Positions 1 to 9,306 of a DNA stretch of 38,117 nt are shown here, in pieces (position 1 is the first letter of the stretch; the number at the start of each line of letters is the position of its first letter). A program made the position numbers and the translations under genes. Location of the stretch: the NCBI GenBank assembly GCA_003669255.1, contig QWPO01000060.1, positions 1-38,117 on the forward strand, written 5' to 3'. The notes below the pieces were generated by a model. It did no database searches. It saw only the letters and a list, made by a program, of their open reading frames with translations, and was not told where the DNA came from. Source of the DNA: Planctomycetota bacterium. Lineage in GTDB: Bacteria; Planctomycetota; Planctomycetia; Pirellulales; UBA1268.

Positions 1-1089
1 CCTCGCAACCTCATCAAGGGTGGCCAGGGAGGCACGCTGACCCTCTCGGGTGAAAACGTGTTCACGGGGCAACTTCAGGTAAACGTTGGCAACGTACAGA
101 CCGACCGGATCGAGAACGTGAGCGATCCGTCGCCGCTGGGGGCGGGCAATCAGCCGATTCGTCTCGGGAACGGCGCCACCGCCGGCACGCTCATCTACAC
201 GGGAGCGGGTGAAACGTCGAATCGCTACATCCAAGTCGGCGGCGGCGTTGCCTCGACGGCCACGGGAGGTGCGACGGTGACGAATAACGGCAGCGGAGCA
301 GTCGTGTTTACGGCCACGAGCACCTTCAACTCTGGCACCTTCAACGTTCCCCAGACCGGCATCGACCCGGCGGTATCCCGCTTCTTGACCCTGAGTGGAA
401 CAAACACGGATCTCAACACGATCAATGGTCGGATCGTCAACAACGTGAACTCGTCTGCCGGCGCCTCGCTGGTCGCCCTAACCAAGAGCGGTGGTGGCAC
501 CTGGGTGCTGACCGCTGCCAACGGGTATAGCGGCGGCACGACCGTCTCCGGCGGCATCCTCTACGTGAACGGCTCGCTTGCCAACGGGAATGCCAATAGC
601 GTCGCCAGCGGGGCGACCCTGGGCGGCACAGGTGTGATCGGTGCGGCCACGACGATTTCGGGGAAACTTTCCCCGGGCTTCGGCGGCATCGGCACGCTCT
701 CGTTCTCGAATGGGCTTACCTGGAATGGTGGAGGCACGGCGGGATCGACGACCGATTGGCTCTTCGACCTCGGCGCCGCCAACGCCTCGGATCTGGCGAG
801 CGTCATCGGCAGTTTCACGAAAGGCACCGGTTCGGTATTCCGATTCGATCTCGGAAACGCCACTGCGTCCGGTACGTATACGCTCGCCTCGTGGACAGGC
901 TCGACGACGTTTTCTGCGGGCGACTTCAGTTACACGAACCTCGGCGGTGGGAGTAGCGGGACGTTCGACATTGTGGGCAGTTCCCTAGTGCTCACGATCG
1001 TGCCCGAGCCGACGACGAGCGTGGGCCTTCTGGCATCGGTGGTTGCCGGGCTGATGGCCGTGCGCCACGGCCGACGCAGGACTGATTGA
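1..1089 (+). CDS. Autotransporter-type beta-strand repeat protein with PEP-CTERM tail (5' truncated)
   Basis: The reading frame is open from base 1, so the N-terminus with its signal peptide lies outside the window. The visible 362 residues are rich in Gly, Thr, Ser and Asn and contain repeats of the autotransporter-associated beta-strand type (GGGTWVLTAANGYSGGTTVS, then a GGILYVNGSL-type strand). The last 30 residues form a PEP-CTERM sorting signal: a PEP motif, a hydrophobic segment and a terminal Arg cluster (GRRR). Proteins with this tail are normally exported, processed by an exosortase and kept at the surface or in the matrix. Unlike the next gene it has no dockerin-like module before the tail. 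It is a close paralogue of the next gene: the block SDPSPLGAGN...GETSNRY occurs in both. Stop TGA at 1087-1089. The general class is secure; the ligand or role is unknown. Confidence 0.85.
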   Translation, partial: PRNLIKGGQGGTLTLSGENVFTGQLQVNVGNVQTDRIENVSDPSPLGAGNQPIRLGNGATAGTLIYTGAGETSNRYIQVGGGVASTATGGATVTNNGSGAVVFTATSTFNSGTFNVPQTGIDPAVSRFLTLSGTNTDLNTINGRIVNNVNSSAGASLVALTKSGGGTWVLTAANGYSGGTTVSGGILYVNGSLANGNANSVASGATLGGTGVIGAATTISGKLSPGFGGIGTLSFSNGLTWNGGGTAGSTTDWLFDLGAANASDLASVIGSFTKGTGSVFRFDLGNATASGTYTLASWTGSTTFSAGDFSYTNLGGGSSGTFDIVGSSLVLTIVPEPTTSVGLLASVVAGLMAVRHGRRRTD

Positions 1090-1113
1090 TTTCGCATACG
1101 AGGACCGATTGCC

Positions 1114-3825
1114 ATGAATACCTCTGACCGAATCCGAGCCATCGTGACGGCCGCAGCGCTGGGCTTTACCTGCGTTGCGGAGGCACAGCTGACCACCACC
1201 TGGACCGGCGGCGGTTCCACCGCACTCTGGTCGGATGCCGCGAACTGGTCGACGCCGCCCCTGGCTTCGTCCGGCACCTACACGCTCACGTTCTCGGGCA
1301 CCTCCAAAACGGCATCATTCAACGACTCTGTCACAGCCGTGAAGGCTAACATCATCGGCAACTCCTCCGGAATCCAGTTCACCAACGACGGCACCGCCGG
1401 CAAGAACGGCCAGTTCGTGCTTTCGGGCAGCGCGATCACGCTCTACGGTGACATCCGTTTCACGAACCCGGCCGCGGCGAACGCCGTGAGCATGACCGAC
1501 GAGATCAAGAACGATCTCGTGCTCACCTCGGCCAACAGCACGCTGATCTACACCGCCAGCTACGGGAATCTCGTCCACAACCTGATCATCAGCGGCGTCG
1601 TGCGCGAAGACGCGATCGGGAGAGTCTTTCGCAAGGGCGGCACCGGCGGAACACTCTTCCTGAGCGGCGAAAACGTCTTCACTGGGCAGATGCAGGTCTT
1701 CGTTGGGTCGGTATCCGTCGACCGCTTCGAGAACATCAGCGATCCGAGTCCGCTCGGAGCCGGCAACATTCCGATCCAGGTAGGCAACGGAACCCAGACC
1801 TGTTCGATCATCTACACCGGTAGTGGAGAAACCACGAATCGCTACATCGCCGTCGGTGCCGGGCCGGCGAGCTCTGCGTCGGGTGGCGCCACGATCACCA
1901 ATAACGGCAGCGGCCCGCTCGTATTCGACGCCGCCAACCGCTCGGCTGCGGGCACCAATCCCTTCGACAACGGCCGCTTTAACACGAACTATCAGGGCGA
2001 CAACACGGTCCCGGTTCGCACGCTCACCATCAACGGCACCAACTCCACTGACAGCGAGATTCGCTCCGAGATCGCTGATCAGGCCTACGCGCAGGTGACC
2101 ACGTCGATCCAACTCGCCAAAGGCGGCTCCGGCAAGTGGATTCTTTCGGGTGCCAACACCTATTCCGGCACCACCACGATCAGTGCCGGAACGCTCCAGA
2201 TCGGCACCGGCGGCACGACCGGCAACCTGGGCACGGGGCCGGTGATCAACAACGCGACGCTCGTCTTCAAGCGGTCCGACGACATCGCCTACGACCGCGA
2301 CATCACCGGCACGGGCTCGCTCGTCAAGTCCGGGGCGGGGGTGCTCACCTTCGGCACCGCCCAGTCCTACACAGGACCGACCTCGATCGAAGCCGGCACC
2401 CTGTCGATCGGTGAAACTGGCTCGCTCGCCGCCTCGTCGCGGATCACCGTCGCGGCAGGAGCGGCCTTCAGCGTGGCCGACGTGCTCACCGGAGCCTATG
2501 CCGTGCCGGCGGCCCAGACGCTCGGCGGCGACGGCACGGTCGTCGGCGGCGTGACCGTCGCCGGTGGAGCGACGCTGTCACCGGGTGCCAGTCCCGGCAC
2601 GCTCACGATCACCGACAACGTCACCTTTGGCTCCGGCGGAAACTACAACTGGCAGATGCTCTCGGCGACTGGTACCGCCGGCTCCACGGAATCGTGGGAC
2701 CTGCTCAGTGCCGGCGGCAGCCTGACGATCGCCTCGACGAACGTTGACCCGTTCAAGATCAACCTCTGGTCGCTCTCGGGCGTGGCCCCCGAGGTGAGCG
2801 GCTCAGCATCCAACTTCAACTCGGCGCAGAACTACACCTGGAAAATCGCCAGCGCCGGCGGTGGGATCAGCGGCTTCGCCGCCAACAAGTTCCTGATCTC
2901 CACCAGTGCCACCAACGGCACCGGCGGCTTCGCCAACAGCCTGGGCGGCGGCACATTTTCGATCGCACAGAGTGGCAATGACCTGAACCTCGTGTTCACG
3001 GCCGCTGCACCGACCGTGATCACGATCAACGTGGCCAGCGGCACGCAGACCCAGAGCCAGGCAGGCTATCCAACGCTCTCGGGCACGGTGCCGGTGGTGA
3101 AGACCGGCGGCGGTACGCTGGTGGTCAACGCCGCCAACACGGTCACCGGCTCGACAACGGTGCAGCAGGGCGAGCTGCAGCTCGCCAATGCATCGGCCCT
3201 CGGCGCAAGCAAGCTCGTGCCCGTCGCCGGCGGCACTGTTTCGCTCACGCCGTTCCTGGAGACCACCGTCGGCGGCCTTGCTCCCAATGCCGGCGGCCTC
3301 GTGAACCTGGCCAACGGCAAGGTCACCGTGGCGAGTGGCCTGAGCCCCACCGACCTGGTGGCCGCGATCGTGGCAGGCCGTGCCGACGGCTCCTGGACCG
3401 GCACGAGCGGCATCACCTCGAGCGTGGCGGCGTCTGACGTGGCCTCCAGCATCCCGCGGGCTGTGGGCTGGCTCGACAACGGCGACGGCTCGCTCACGGC
3501 GGCCTACGCAGCGCCCGGCGACACCAACATCGACTGGCAGGTCGACGTCCTCGACGCGAGTAACTTCCTGTCGTTCGGCAAGTTCGACACTGGGCTGTCG
3601 GCCACCTGGCTGGAGGGCGACTTCAACTACGACGGCGTGGTCGACGTTCTCGACGCCGCCGACTTCTTTGGCACCGGCCTCTACGACGCCGGGAACTACA
3701 ACACCCCGCCGGGAACAGAAAGCATCGCCGCCGTGCCGGAGCCCAGCACGTGGCTCATGACACTCGCGGGCATTAGTACCGTCGGCTGGCTGGCCTCTGC
3801 ACGGCGGCGTGCTCTCCACGGGTGA
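1114..3825 (+). CDS. Secreted beta-strand repeat protein with dockerin-like module and PEP-CTERM
   Basis: A 903-residue exported surface protein. It begins with ATG at 1114, preceded by a purine-rich GAGGA at a plausible distance, and has a signal peptide with a likely AEA-type cleavage site near residue 24. Beta-strand repeats of the autotransporter-associated type recur through about residues 330-720 (GSGKWILSGANTYSGTTTIS and similar). Residues about 735-800 form a 'GSW' module (GRADGSWTGTSGITSS). Residues 802-858 form a dockerin-like pair of Asp-rich loops (GDTNIDWQVDVLD and GDFNYDGVVDVLD) that could bind calcium. The PEP-CTERM tail starts at about residue 875 and ends in an Arg-rich stretch. 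The gene lies 24 bases after its paralogue and overlaps the next gene by GTGA, so the three are probably co-transcribed. The architecture is clear; no enzymatic domain was recognised. Confidence 0.9.
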   Translation: MNTSDRIRAIVTAAALGFTCVAEAQLTTTWTGGGSTALWSDAANWSTPPLASSGTYTLTFSGTSKTASFNDSVTAVKANIIGNSSGIQFTNDGTAGKNGQFVLSGSAITLYGDIRFTNPAAANAVSMTDEIKNDLVLTSANSTLIYTASYGNLVHNLIISGVVREDAIGRVFRKGGTGGTLFLSGENVFTGQMQVFVGSVSVDRFENISDPSPLGAGNIPIQVGNGTQTCSIIYTGSGETTNRYIAVGAGPASSASGGATITNNGSGPLVFDAANRSAAGTNPFDNGRFNTNYQGDNTVPVRTLTINGTNSTDSEIRSEIADQAYAQVTTSIQLAKGGSGKWILSGANTYSGTTTISAGTLQIGTGGTTGNLGTGPVINNATLVFKRSDDIAYDRDITGTGSLVKSGAGVLTFGTAQSYTGPTSIEAGTLSIGETGSLAASSRITVAAGAAFSVADVLTGAYAVPAAQTLGGDGTVVGGVTVAGGATLSPGASPGTLTITDNVTFGSGGNYNWQMLSATGTAGSTESWDLLSAGGSLTIASTNVDPFKINLWSLSGVAPEVSGSASNFNSAQNYTWKIASAGGGISGFAANKFLISTSATNGTGGFANSLGGGTFSIAQSGNDLNLVFTAAAPTVITINVASGTQTQSQAGYPTLSGTVPVVKTGGGTLVVNAANTVTGSTTVQQGELQLANASALGASKLVPVAGGTVSLTPFLETTVGGLAPNAGGLVNLANGKVTVASGLSPTDLVAAIVAGRADGSWTGTSGITSSVAASDVASSIPRAVGWLDNGDGSLTAAYAAPGDTNIDWQVDVLDASNFLSFGKFDTGLSATWLEGDFNYDGVVDVLDAADFFGTGLYDAGNYNTPPGTESIAAVPEPSTWLMTLAGISTVGWLASARRRALHG

Positions 3826-4853
3826 TCGTCGTGACCAAGACCTTGATCGGTATGCCGAACATGCATCGCGTTGCAACCCGGCACCTCGGTGAGGCGCGTC
3901 CCATCTTGGGATTCACCCTCGTCGAACTCCTCGTCGTGATCGCGATCATCGCGACCCTGATCGGTCTGCTCCTGCCTGCCGTGCAGAGCGCCCGCGAGTC
4001 GGCCCGGCGAACGCAGTGCGCCAACAGCCTTCGCCAGATCGGCCTCTCCGCCCATGGCTACGAGAGCGCAAAGAAGTTCCTCGTACCGTCGTTCCTCGGC
4101 GACAACTCGCTGATCAGCCAAGCGGGCGGCTACAACTCGTGGCCGACGTGGGCGGCGCTTATCCTGCCCTACATGGAGGAGAAGTCGATCGCCGACCTCT
4201 GGGATCTCAAACGGGTGGTGGCTGCCCAGACGCCCGCTGCCTATCAGACCCCGGTGAAGATGTATTCCTGTCCGTCGCGGCTGCCACCGGTACTCAGCCA
4301 GAACGACTTCGCCACGCCCGGAGGTACGACGTCGGACTACGCGGCCTGTTTCGGAACGCTGATCACGCCCGCGAGCGATACGACCTTTAGTCAGGCCAAT
4401 GGTGCCGTCGTGCCGGCGATCCCATCGATCGGTCCGGGCGACGCGAAGGGCCCAGTGCTTCTGTCGTCGCGACACCAAGTGCCGATCGGCAAGGTCAAGG
4501 ATGGTACGAGCAAGACGGCCATGTTCGGAGAGAAGTGGATCTCGCCCACCGAACCACGCGGCAAGAACGGCGACGCCAGCGTCTACAGCGGCATCCGCAA
4601 CACGCAGCGACGGATGATGGGCTACAGCGTCCCGGAGAGCGGCAACCGAAAGCTGCTTGCGCCCACCTACACGGTCAGCGACGTGCCGATCTCGATTCCG
4701 GGAAGTTATTTCGGTGGTCCACACCCGGAAACGACGTTATTCGTGTTCGTCGATGGACACGTGCAGCCCGTTTCCAATGCCGCTGCCAACGAGGTGCTCA
4801 CGGCAATCGCCACGAGAAGCGGTGAGGAGTCAGTCGACACCAACGGGCTCTGA
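3822..4853 (+). CDS. DUF1559 type-II pseudopilin-like protein (H-X9-DG)
   Basis: A planctomycete pseudopilin of the DUF1559 family. A prepilin leader ends in Gly30 before FTLVELLVVIAIIATLIGLL, the classical methylation and membrane-spanning segment, followed by LLPAVQSARESARR and the usual QCANSLRQIGLSAHGYES stretch. Near the C-terminus His301, nine residues and Asp-Gly (HPETTLFVFVDG) give the H-X9-DG signature that defines the family. Such proteins should be processed by a prepilin peptidase and assembled by a type-II-secretion or type-IV-pilus-like machine; the individual role is unknown. The start is uncertain. GTG at 3822 overlaps the preceding stop as GTGA and suggests translational coupling, while GTG 3831, ATG 3852 and ATG 3861 would give shorter leaders. 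Its position inside a PEP-CTERM gene block is suggestive of a shared export or display role, but this is inference. Confidence 0.9.
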   Translation: MIVVTKTLIGMPNMHRVATRHLGEARPILGFTLVELLVVIAIIATLIGLLLPAVQSARESARRTQCANSLRQIGLSAHGYESAKKFLVPSFLGDNSLISQAGGYNSWPTWAALILPYMEEKSIADLWDLKRVVAAQTPAAYQTPVKMYSCPSRLPPVLSQNDFATPGGTTSDYAACFGTLITPASDTTFSQANGAVVPAIPSIGPGDAKGPVLLSSRHQVPIGKVKDGTSKTAMFGEKWISPTEPRGKNGDASVYSGIRNTQRRMMGYSVPESGNRKLLAPTYTVSDVPISIPGSYFGGPHPETTLFVFVDGHVQPVSNAAANEVLTAIATRSGEESVDTNGL

Positions 4854-5008
4854 GCGGCGGGCCGGCCCCACCAAATCCTTGCCCGCGTGTCATCTCTGGC
4901 CTATTTTCGGGGACTGGCGATCGTTTGAAAGGACTGTTGCGTAAAGAGGTTTGTTCCTCCTCCTGATCCGCGTGATTGGGAGCCCACTCGGCACGACGTG
5001 ATCAACCC

Positions 5009-8000
5009 ATGGCACCGCGCAGCAGGCACACCCGAAGACGGATAACGACCGCACGCCTTCCGGGCGGCGAACCGCTCGAGCAGCGGCGGCTCCTTGCGGT
5101 CACGGCATCGGTTACCTCCGGTGAACTGCGGATCGGCTTCACGTCGTCGGCTGCCGCTGAGCAGGTGGCTCGGCTTTCGAGTGACGGTACGAACTACACC
5201 GTCCGCAACACCAACAACGTCTCCATCGGCACTTTCGCCGTGTCGGCGGTGAACTCGATCACGGTCACCGGACTCACTACGGTGGAACGCTTTGAGATTC
5301 CTTCGACGAGCACCCGCGAGATCGCTGACCCGATCACCGTCGCGGCCACAGTCGAAACGACTGCCATTGGCCGGGCAATCGCCACGTCATCGGGCGGCGT
5401 ACAGATCGGCTCCCCGGCTATCACGCTCACCGCTGACGTGACCACAGCCGCCGCCCAGACCTATGCCGGCAACGTCACCCTCGCCACCGGCTCCATCGTG
5501 ACTGCCTCGACTGGGGCGGCTGACATCCGCTTCGAGAGCACGGTCACCGGTGTCTCGGGCAGCGTCCTCGTGGTCGAAACAGCCGGCTCGGCCGTGGTGC
5601 TCGGAGGGTTGTCGGGATCCGCCCGGCTGGTGAAGCGCGGCGTCGGCGGCCTTCGGTTGCCCTCCGCTGCCGCATTCGACGGTGGCACGGCAGTCGAGGC
5701 GGGCGAACTGACGGTGGCGCGTACGAAGGGACTGGGAGCGGGTGGTCTTCAGGTGACCGCGAACGCGAAACTGAAACTCGATGCCGGCACGTCGTTGCTC
5801 GATGTCGCAAGCCTCGCTGCGGCGACCGGTGGGCAGATCGATATCGGGGTCGGAGGCCTGAGGATTGCGGCCGGCGGATATGACCTCGCGGCCGTTCGGA
5901 GCATGCTCGTGACCGGTCGGGCCGGCGGCTCCTGGCAGGGCGCGTCGGGCATCGTTTCCCGAGACGCAGCTGCCGCGTCCGGTCGCAGCATCGGCATGGT
6001 TGTTGGCGATGACGGTAGCCTGCGGGTCGCGTTTGGTGCCGATGGCGACACCAACATCGACGGCTACACCGACGCGCTCGATGCCACCAACATGCTCACC
6101 GGGGCCAAGTTCGACACGGGCCGCACCGCGTCGTGGACCGACGGCGACAATAACTATGACGAAGTGTTCGACATTCTCGACGTCGCCAACTTTTTTACGA
6201 ACGCGCTCTATGACGCTGGACCGTACCTACCAGTATCGACAGTCCCGACGCGGTTCTCTGAAGCGTGGGAGTCCCTGGCCACGGCCACGCTTCCGGCTTC
6301 GGCGTGGCAGTTGCAGACTGGCGGCTGGGGTGCCATCGAGCAGCAGGACGTCCGCAACGCCGGACGCAAGCACGCCGTCGCCGCCGGTCAGGCCACCCGC
6401 CTGATGCGACCGGTCGATCTCGCGGCACAGGATCACGTGGTGCTCCAGGGCTGGCTCTTCAGCACCGGCAGCACGGATCGCAGCATGCTGGGCCTGGCGT
6501 CATTCCCAACCGTGACCAACAACGCCCTCGTCCAGATGGGTGCCACCGGCAAGAGCACCTACCGGATCGAGTACGGCAACCTGGCCGCCGGGTCGACGCC
6601 GATCGAGATCGATACCACGCTGCCCGTCGAGGCCGGCTGGCACTTCATGCGGCTCGAACTCGTCCGCGACACCACTGACGCGACGCTCTGGCAGGCCACC
6701 TGGCGCGGCTGGAACACCGCCCGCACCATCGAGAAAACGCAGTCGTTCAGCTGGCGGTTCGACTCCGCCGGCGTCAACTGGGCAACACTCGGCTCCGCTG
6801 CGGCCACGGCCGGCGCCGTCGCCTGGGACAACGTCGACATCGGCCCGCTGGGCAGGGTCGGCCCGCCGCCGGCGCTGCCCACGACGGCTTCGCAGGTGGT
6901 CGGCACGGCCTCGTCGAACCTCGCGGGCTGGGAGCCATCCAAGGCGGTCGACGGCAACGTGGGCACGATCTACTCCTCGACGAGCCGCGGCGCAACGGCC
7001 GTGGCCACCGAGTGGGTGGCGCTCGACGTCGGGAAGGTCGCCACCATGTCTGGGCTGACGATCTATCCCCGCGGCAATGCCTGCTTCCCGGTCGATTACC
7101 AGATCCAGTCGTCCACCGACATGATCAGCTGGACGACGGTGCCCGGGATGACCTTCACCGGCCAGACCGCCCCCGCCACGAGCGTGACGCACACCTTCGC
7201 GTCGGCCATCCAGGCGCGAGGACTACGAATCTATGCCACGAAACTCTCGTCCGACGGGTTCAACCACTACCTGCAGATCGCCGACATGCAGGTGCCTGAG
7301 TTCCTGCCGTCGGACCTGCAAGCCTGGGTGAGCCCGGCGGAACTTCGCGACAAGAAGGTGATCAACACCGGTATCTTTTCGCGGGTGAACCCCGCAGACC
7401 CCGACTGGCCGTCGCCGCAGTATCTCGCGACCCATCCCGACTACCTCGCCAACACCCCCTTCGACGGGCTCACCATCCCGGTGCCGATCGATCCGGCCTG
7501 GACGACATCGCAGGGCCTCGTGTCGCAGCCGGTGTATGGGCTCAACCAGCTCACGATGCTCAACGTGCCGATCCCCTGGTCGGTGGTCCAGGGCGCGGTC
7601 AACGACCTGAAGCAGGTGCAGTGGGGCCACGTCACCGACAACTTCCTGTGGTATGGATTCAGCGAGTTCGCCTCCGACGAAGACGCCGCCACCAAGTCGG
7701 TGAACCCAAGTAGCTCGGCCGACTGGAATGTGGTCGTCCAGAATGCGGCGATCTGCGCCCGGATGTGCCGGGAGGCCGGACTCAAGGGCTTCATGATGGA
7801 TCCCGAGCAGTACGGCCATTACCCCACGGGCGAGTACTACCCGTTCGGCCTCGGCACCGCGGCGACCTGGCGGGCCCGCGGCGAGCAGTGGATCAGGGCC
7901 GTGCAGGCGGAGTATCCGGAGATCCTCCTCAACTCGTTTTTCTCGTGGGGCCCCGAGAGCGAGCCGGGGGGCTGGGACGACTACCCCAACCTGTCGCACT

Positions 8001-9298
8001 TCATGGACGGCGTGCTGGCGGGCATCGAGGCGCCGGCCCGGATCATCCACGGCTGGGAGTCGACGTTCTGGTACGGCATGAACCGCACGATTGACGGCGT
8101 CTCGACCCAGTACGCCGGCGACCGCACCGTCTACGCCCAGACCCGCAGTGACATTCGGAACTCATGGCGGGCCTTCAGCGACAATCCGGCGAAATACGAC
8201 GCCTTCGTCGACGTCGGCATGGCCGCCTGGGTGGATAGCGATCCGTACAACCTGCCCGACGGCTGGCCGACGGGATTCCTCAACGATCCCGGCCCGTGGT
8301 CCAACCTCGCCGCCACGCTCGCCTACAGCGACGAGTATGTCTGGACGTGGAGCGAGCACACGAACTACCCGCAGACGCGGGGCGTGCTCAATCCGTTCCT
8401 CGCGTCGCTTGCGAACCGCACGTTCAACACCGGTGCCGAACAGGCCACCGCCTTCACCGAAGACTTCACGACCGACCCGATGAAGAATGGCTGGTCGTTC
8501 GACTTCAACATGCTCGACATTGGCCGCGACATCGGCCGGCTCTCGGTCGCGATGACCACCGACTCCCTCGCCTACGCCTGGTCACAGGCAGATGGCGCCG
8601 TAGACGTGCGCGGCAACTGGAAGCGGGGGGCCTTCGACGCGATCGAAGGGCTCGCGGCAGCCCAGCGGCGGCGATACACGAAGCCGATCGAGGCGGTGAC
8701 CCGTTCGAGCGATATCCATTCGGAAATCGACTTCACTGTCGAAGCCTTTGGCAGCGACCCGGACAACCCGATTCTGCTGGGTCTATTCCACAGCCAGGCC
8801 ACGACCGACCGGCAATCGCTCTGCCTGCGAATCATCGACGGTTCGACCGCGAGCATCGTCCTCGCCGGTGACGGCACGCCATTCTCGCTACCGCTGACTC
8901 CCGTCTCACCGCTCACCGTCGGCACCAACTACCGCGTCGTGCTCGACTACGCCGCCGCCACGCGAACGCTTTCGGCGCAGCTGCTCGCTCGCGGTGGCAT
9001 GACGACCGTCGCGACGGCGACCGCCACGGTGCCTGCGACCGTCGGTTCGTTCGTCCTCGACGAGGCGGGCCTCGCCCAGCGGGAAACGGCCATCGACACG
9101 TTGGCAGCCCAGGCCCATCGGTTCCGTCTCGACGCCTTCGCGTTCGGCGCAGCCCTGCCGGCACAGGCAGTGACTGCCGCCTCCGTGACCACGAGCCAGG
9201 CGACCCCGATCTCCTCCACCGAACTCGCCCTCGCCGCCCTGGCATATGAGCAGCCAAAGACCGTCGGCACGACCGGGGCGAAGAAGCGGTTGATCTGA
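5009..9298 (+). CDS. Large secreted multidomain protein: LEPR-XLL-like signal, dockerin-like, F5/8C-type, putative GH-like barrel
   Basis: About 1429 residues. ATG 5009 is preferred over the in-frame TTG 4976 because it leaves the basic N-terminus and LEQRRLLA (residues 23-30), which matches the LEPR-XLL-type N-terminal motif of planctomycete exported giants. In order: beta-strand repeats (about 30-270), the 'GSW' module, a dockerin-like pair at about 346-402 (GDTNIDGYTDALD, GDNNYDEVFDILD), a concanavalin-like region (about 410-610), an F5/8C/galactose-binding-like domain at about 625-765 (EPSKAVDGN, EWVALDVG), and a region at about 770-1125 that looks like a TIM-barrel glycosidase (GFMMDPEQYG, YVWTWSEHTNY). 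A C-terminal jelly-roll-like region follows. The acidic residues in those motifs are candidate catalytic positions, not assigned ones. There is no PEP-CTERM. Function is unproven; carbohydrate binding or cleavage is the best guess. Confidence 0.8.
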   Translation: MAPRSRHTRRRITTARLPGGEPLEQRRLLAVTASVTSGELRIGFTSSAAAEQVARLSSDGTNYTVRNTNNVSIGTFAVSAVNSITVTGLTTVERFEIPSTSTREIADPITVAATVETTAIGRAIATSSGGVQIGSPAITLTADVTTAAAQTYAGNVTLATGSIVTASTGAADIRFESTVTGVSGSVLVVETAGSAVVLGGLSGSARLVKRGVGGLRLPSAAAFDGGTAVEAGELTVARTKGLGAGGLQVTANAKLKLDAGTSLLDVASLAAATGGQIDIGVGGLRIAAGGYDLAAVRSMLVTGRAGGSWQGASGIVSRDAAAASGRSIGMVVGDDGSLRVAFGADGDTNIDGYTDALDATNMLTGAKFDTGRTASWTDGDNNYDEVFDILDVANFFTNALYDAGPYLPVSTVPTRFSEAWESLATATLPASAWQLQTGGWGAIEQQDVRNAGRKHAVAAGQATRLMRPVDLAAQDHVVLQGWLFSTGSTDRSMLGLASFPTVTNNALVQMGATGKSTYRIEYGNLAAGSTPIEIDTTLPVEAGWHFMRLELVRDTTDATLWQATWRGWNTARTIEKTQSFSWRFDSAGVNWATLGSAAATAGAVAWDNVDIGPLGRVGPPPALPTTASQVVGTASSNLAGWEPSKAVDGNVGTIYSSTSRGATAVATEWVALDVGKVATMSGLTIYPRGNACFPVDYQIQSSTDMISWTTVPGMTFTGQTAPATSVTHTFASAIQARGLRIYATKLSSDGFNHYLQIADMQVPEFLPSDLQAWVSPAELRDKKVINTGIFSRVNPADPDWPSPQYLATHPDYLANTPFDGLTIPVPIDPAWTTSQGLVSQPVYGLNQLTMLNVPIPWSVVQGAVNDLKQVQWGHVTDNFLWYGFSEFASDEDAATKSVNPSSSADWNVVVQNAAICARMCREAGLKGFMMDPEQYGHYPTGEYYPFGLGTAATWRARGEQWIRAVQAEYPEILLNSFFSWGPESEPGGWDDYPNLSHFMDGVLAGIEAPARIIHGWESTFWYGMNRTIDGVSTQYAGDRTVYAQTRSDIRNSWRAFSDNPAKYDAFVDVGMAAWVDSDPYNLPDGWPTGFLNDPGPWSNLAATLAYSDEYVWTWSEHTNYPQTRGVLNPFLASLANRTFNTGAEQATAFTEDFTTDPMKNGWSFDFNMLDIGRDIGRLSVAMTTDSLAYAWSQADGAVDVRGNWKRGAFDAIEGLAAAQRRRYTKPIEAVTRSSDIHSEIDFTVEAFGSDPDNPILLGLFHSQATTDRQSLCLRIIDGSTASIVLAGDGTPFSLPLTPVSPLTVGTNYRVVLDYAAATRTLSAQLLARGGMTTVATATATVPATVGSFVLDEAGLAQRETAIDTLAAQAHRFRLDAFAFGAALPAQAVTAASVTTSQATPISSTELALAALAYEQPKTVGTTGAKKRLI

Positions 9299-9306
9299 CG
9301 CCAGCC

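Noticed and set aside
2803..3876. 357-codon minus-strand open frame
   Set aside because: Antisense to the beta-repeat protein; Arg/Gly-rich with no motif.
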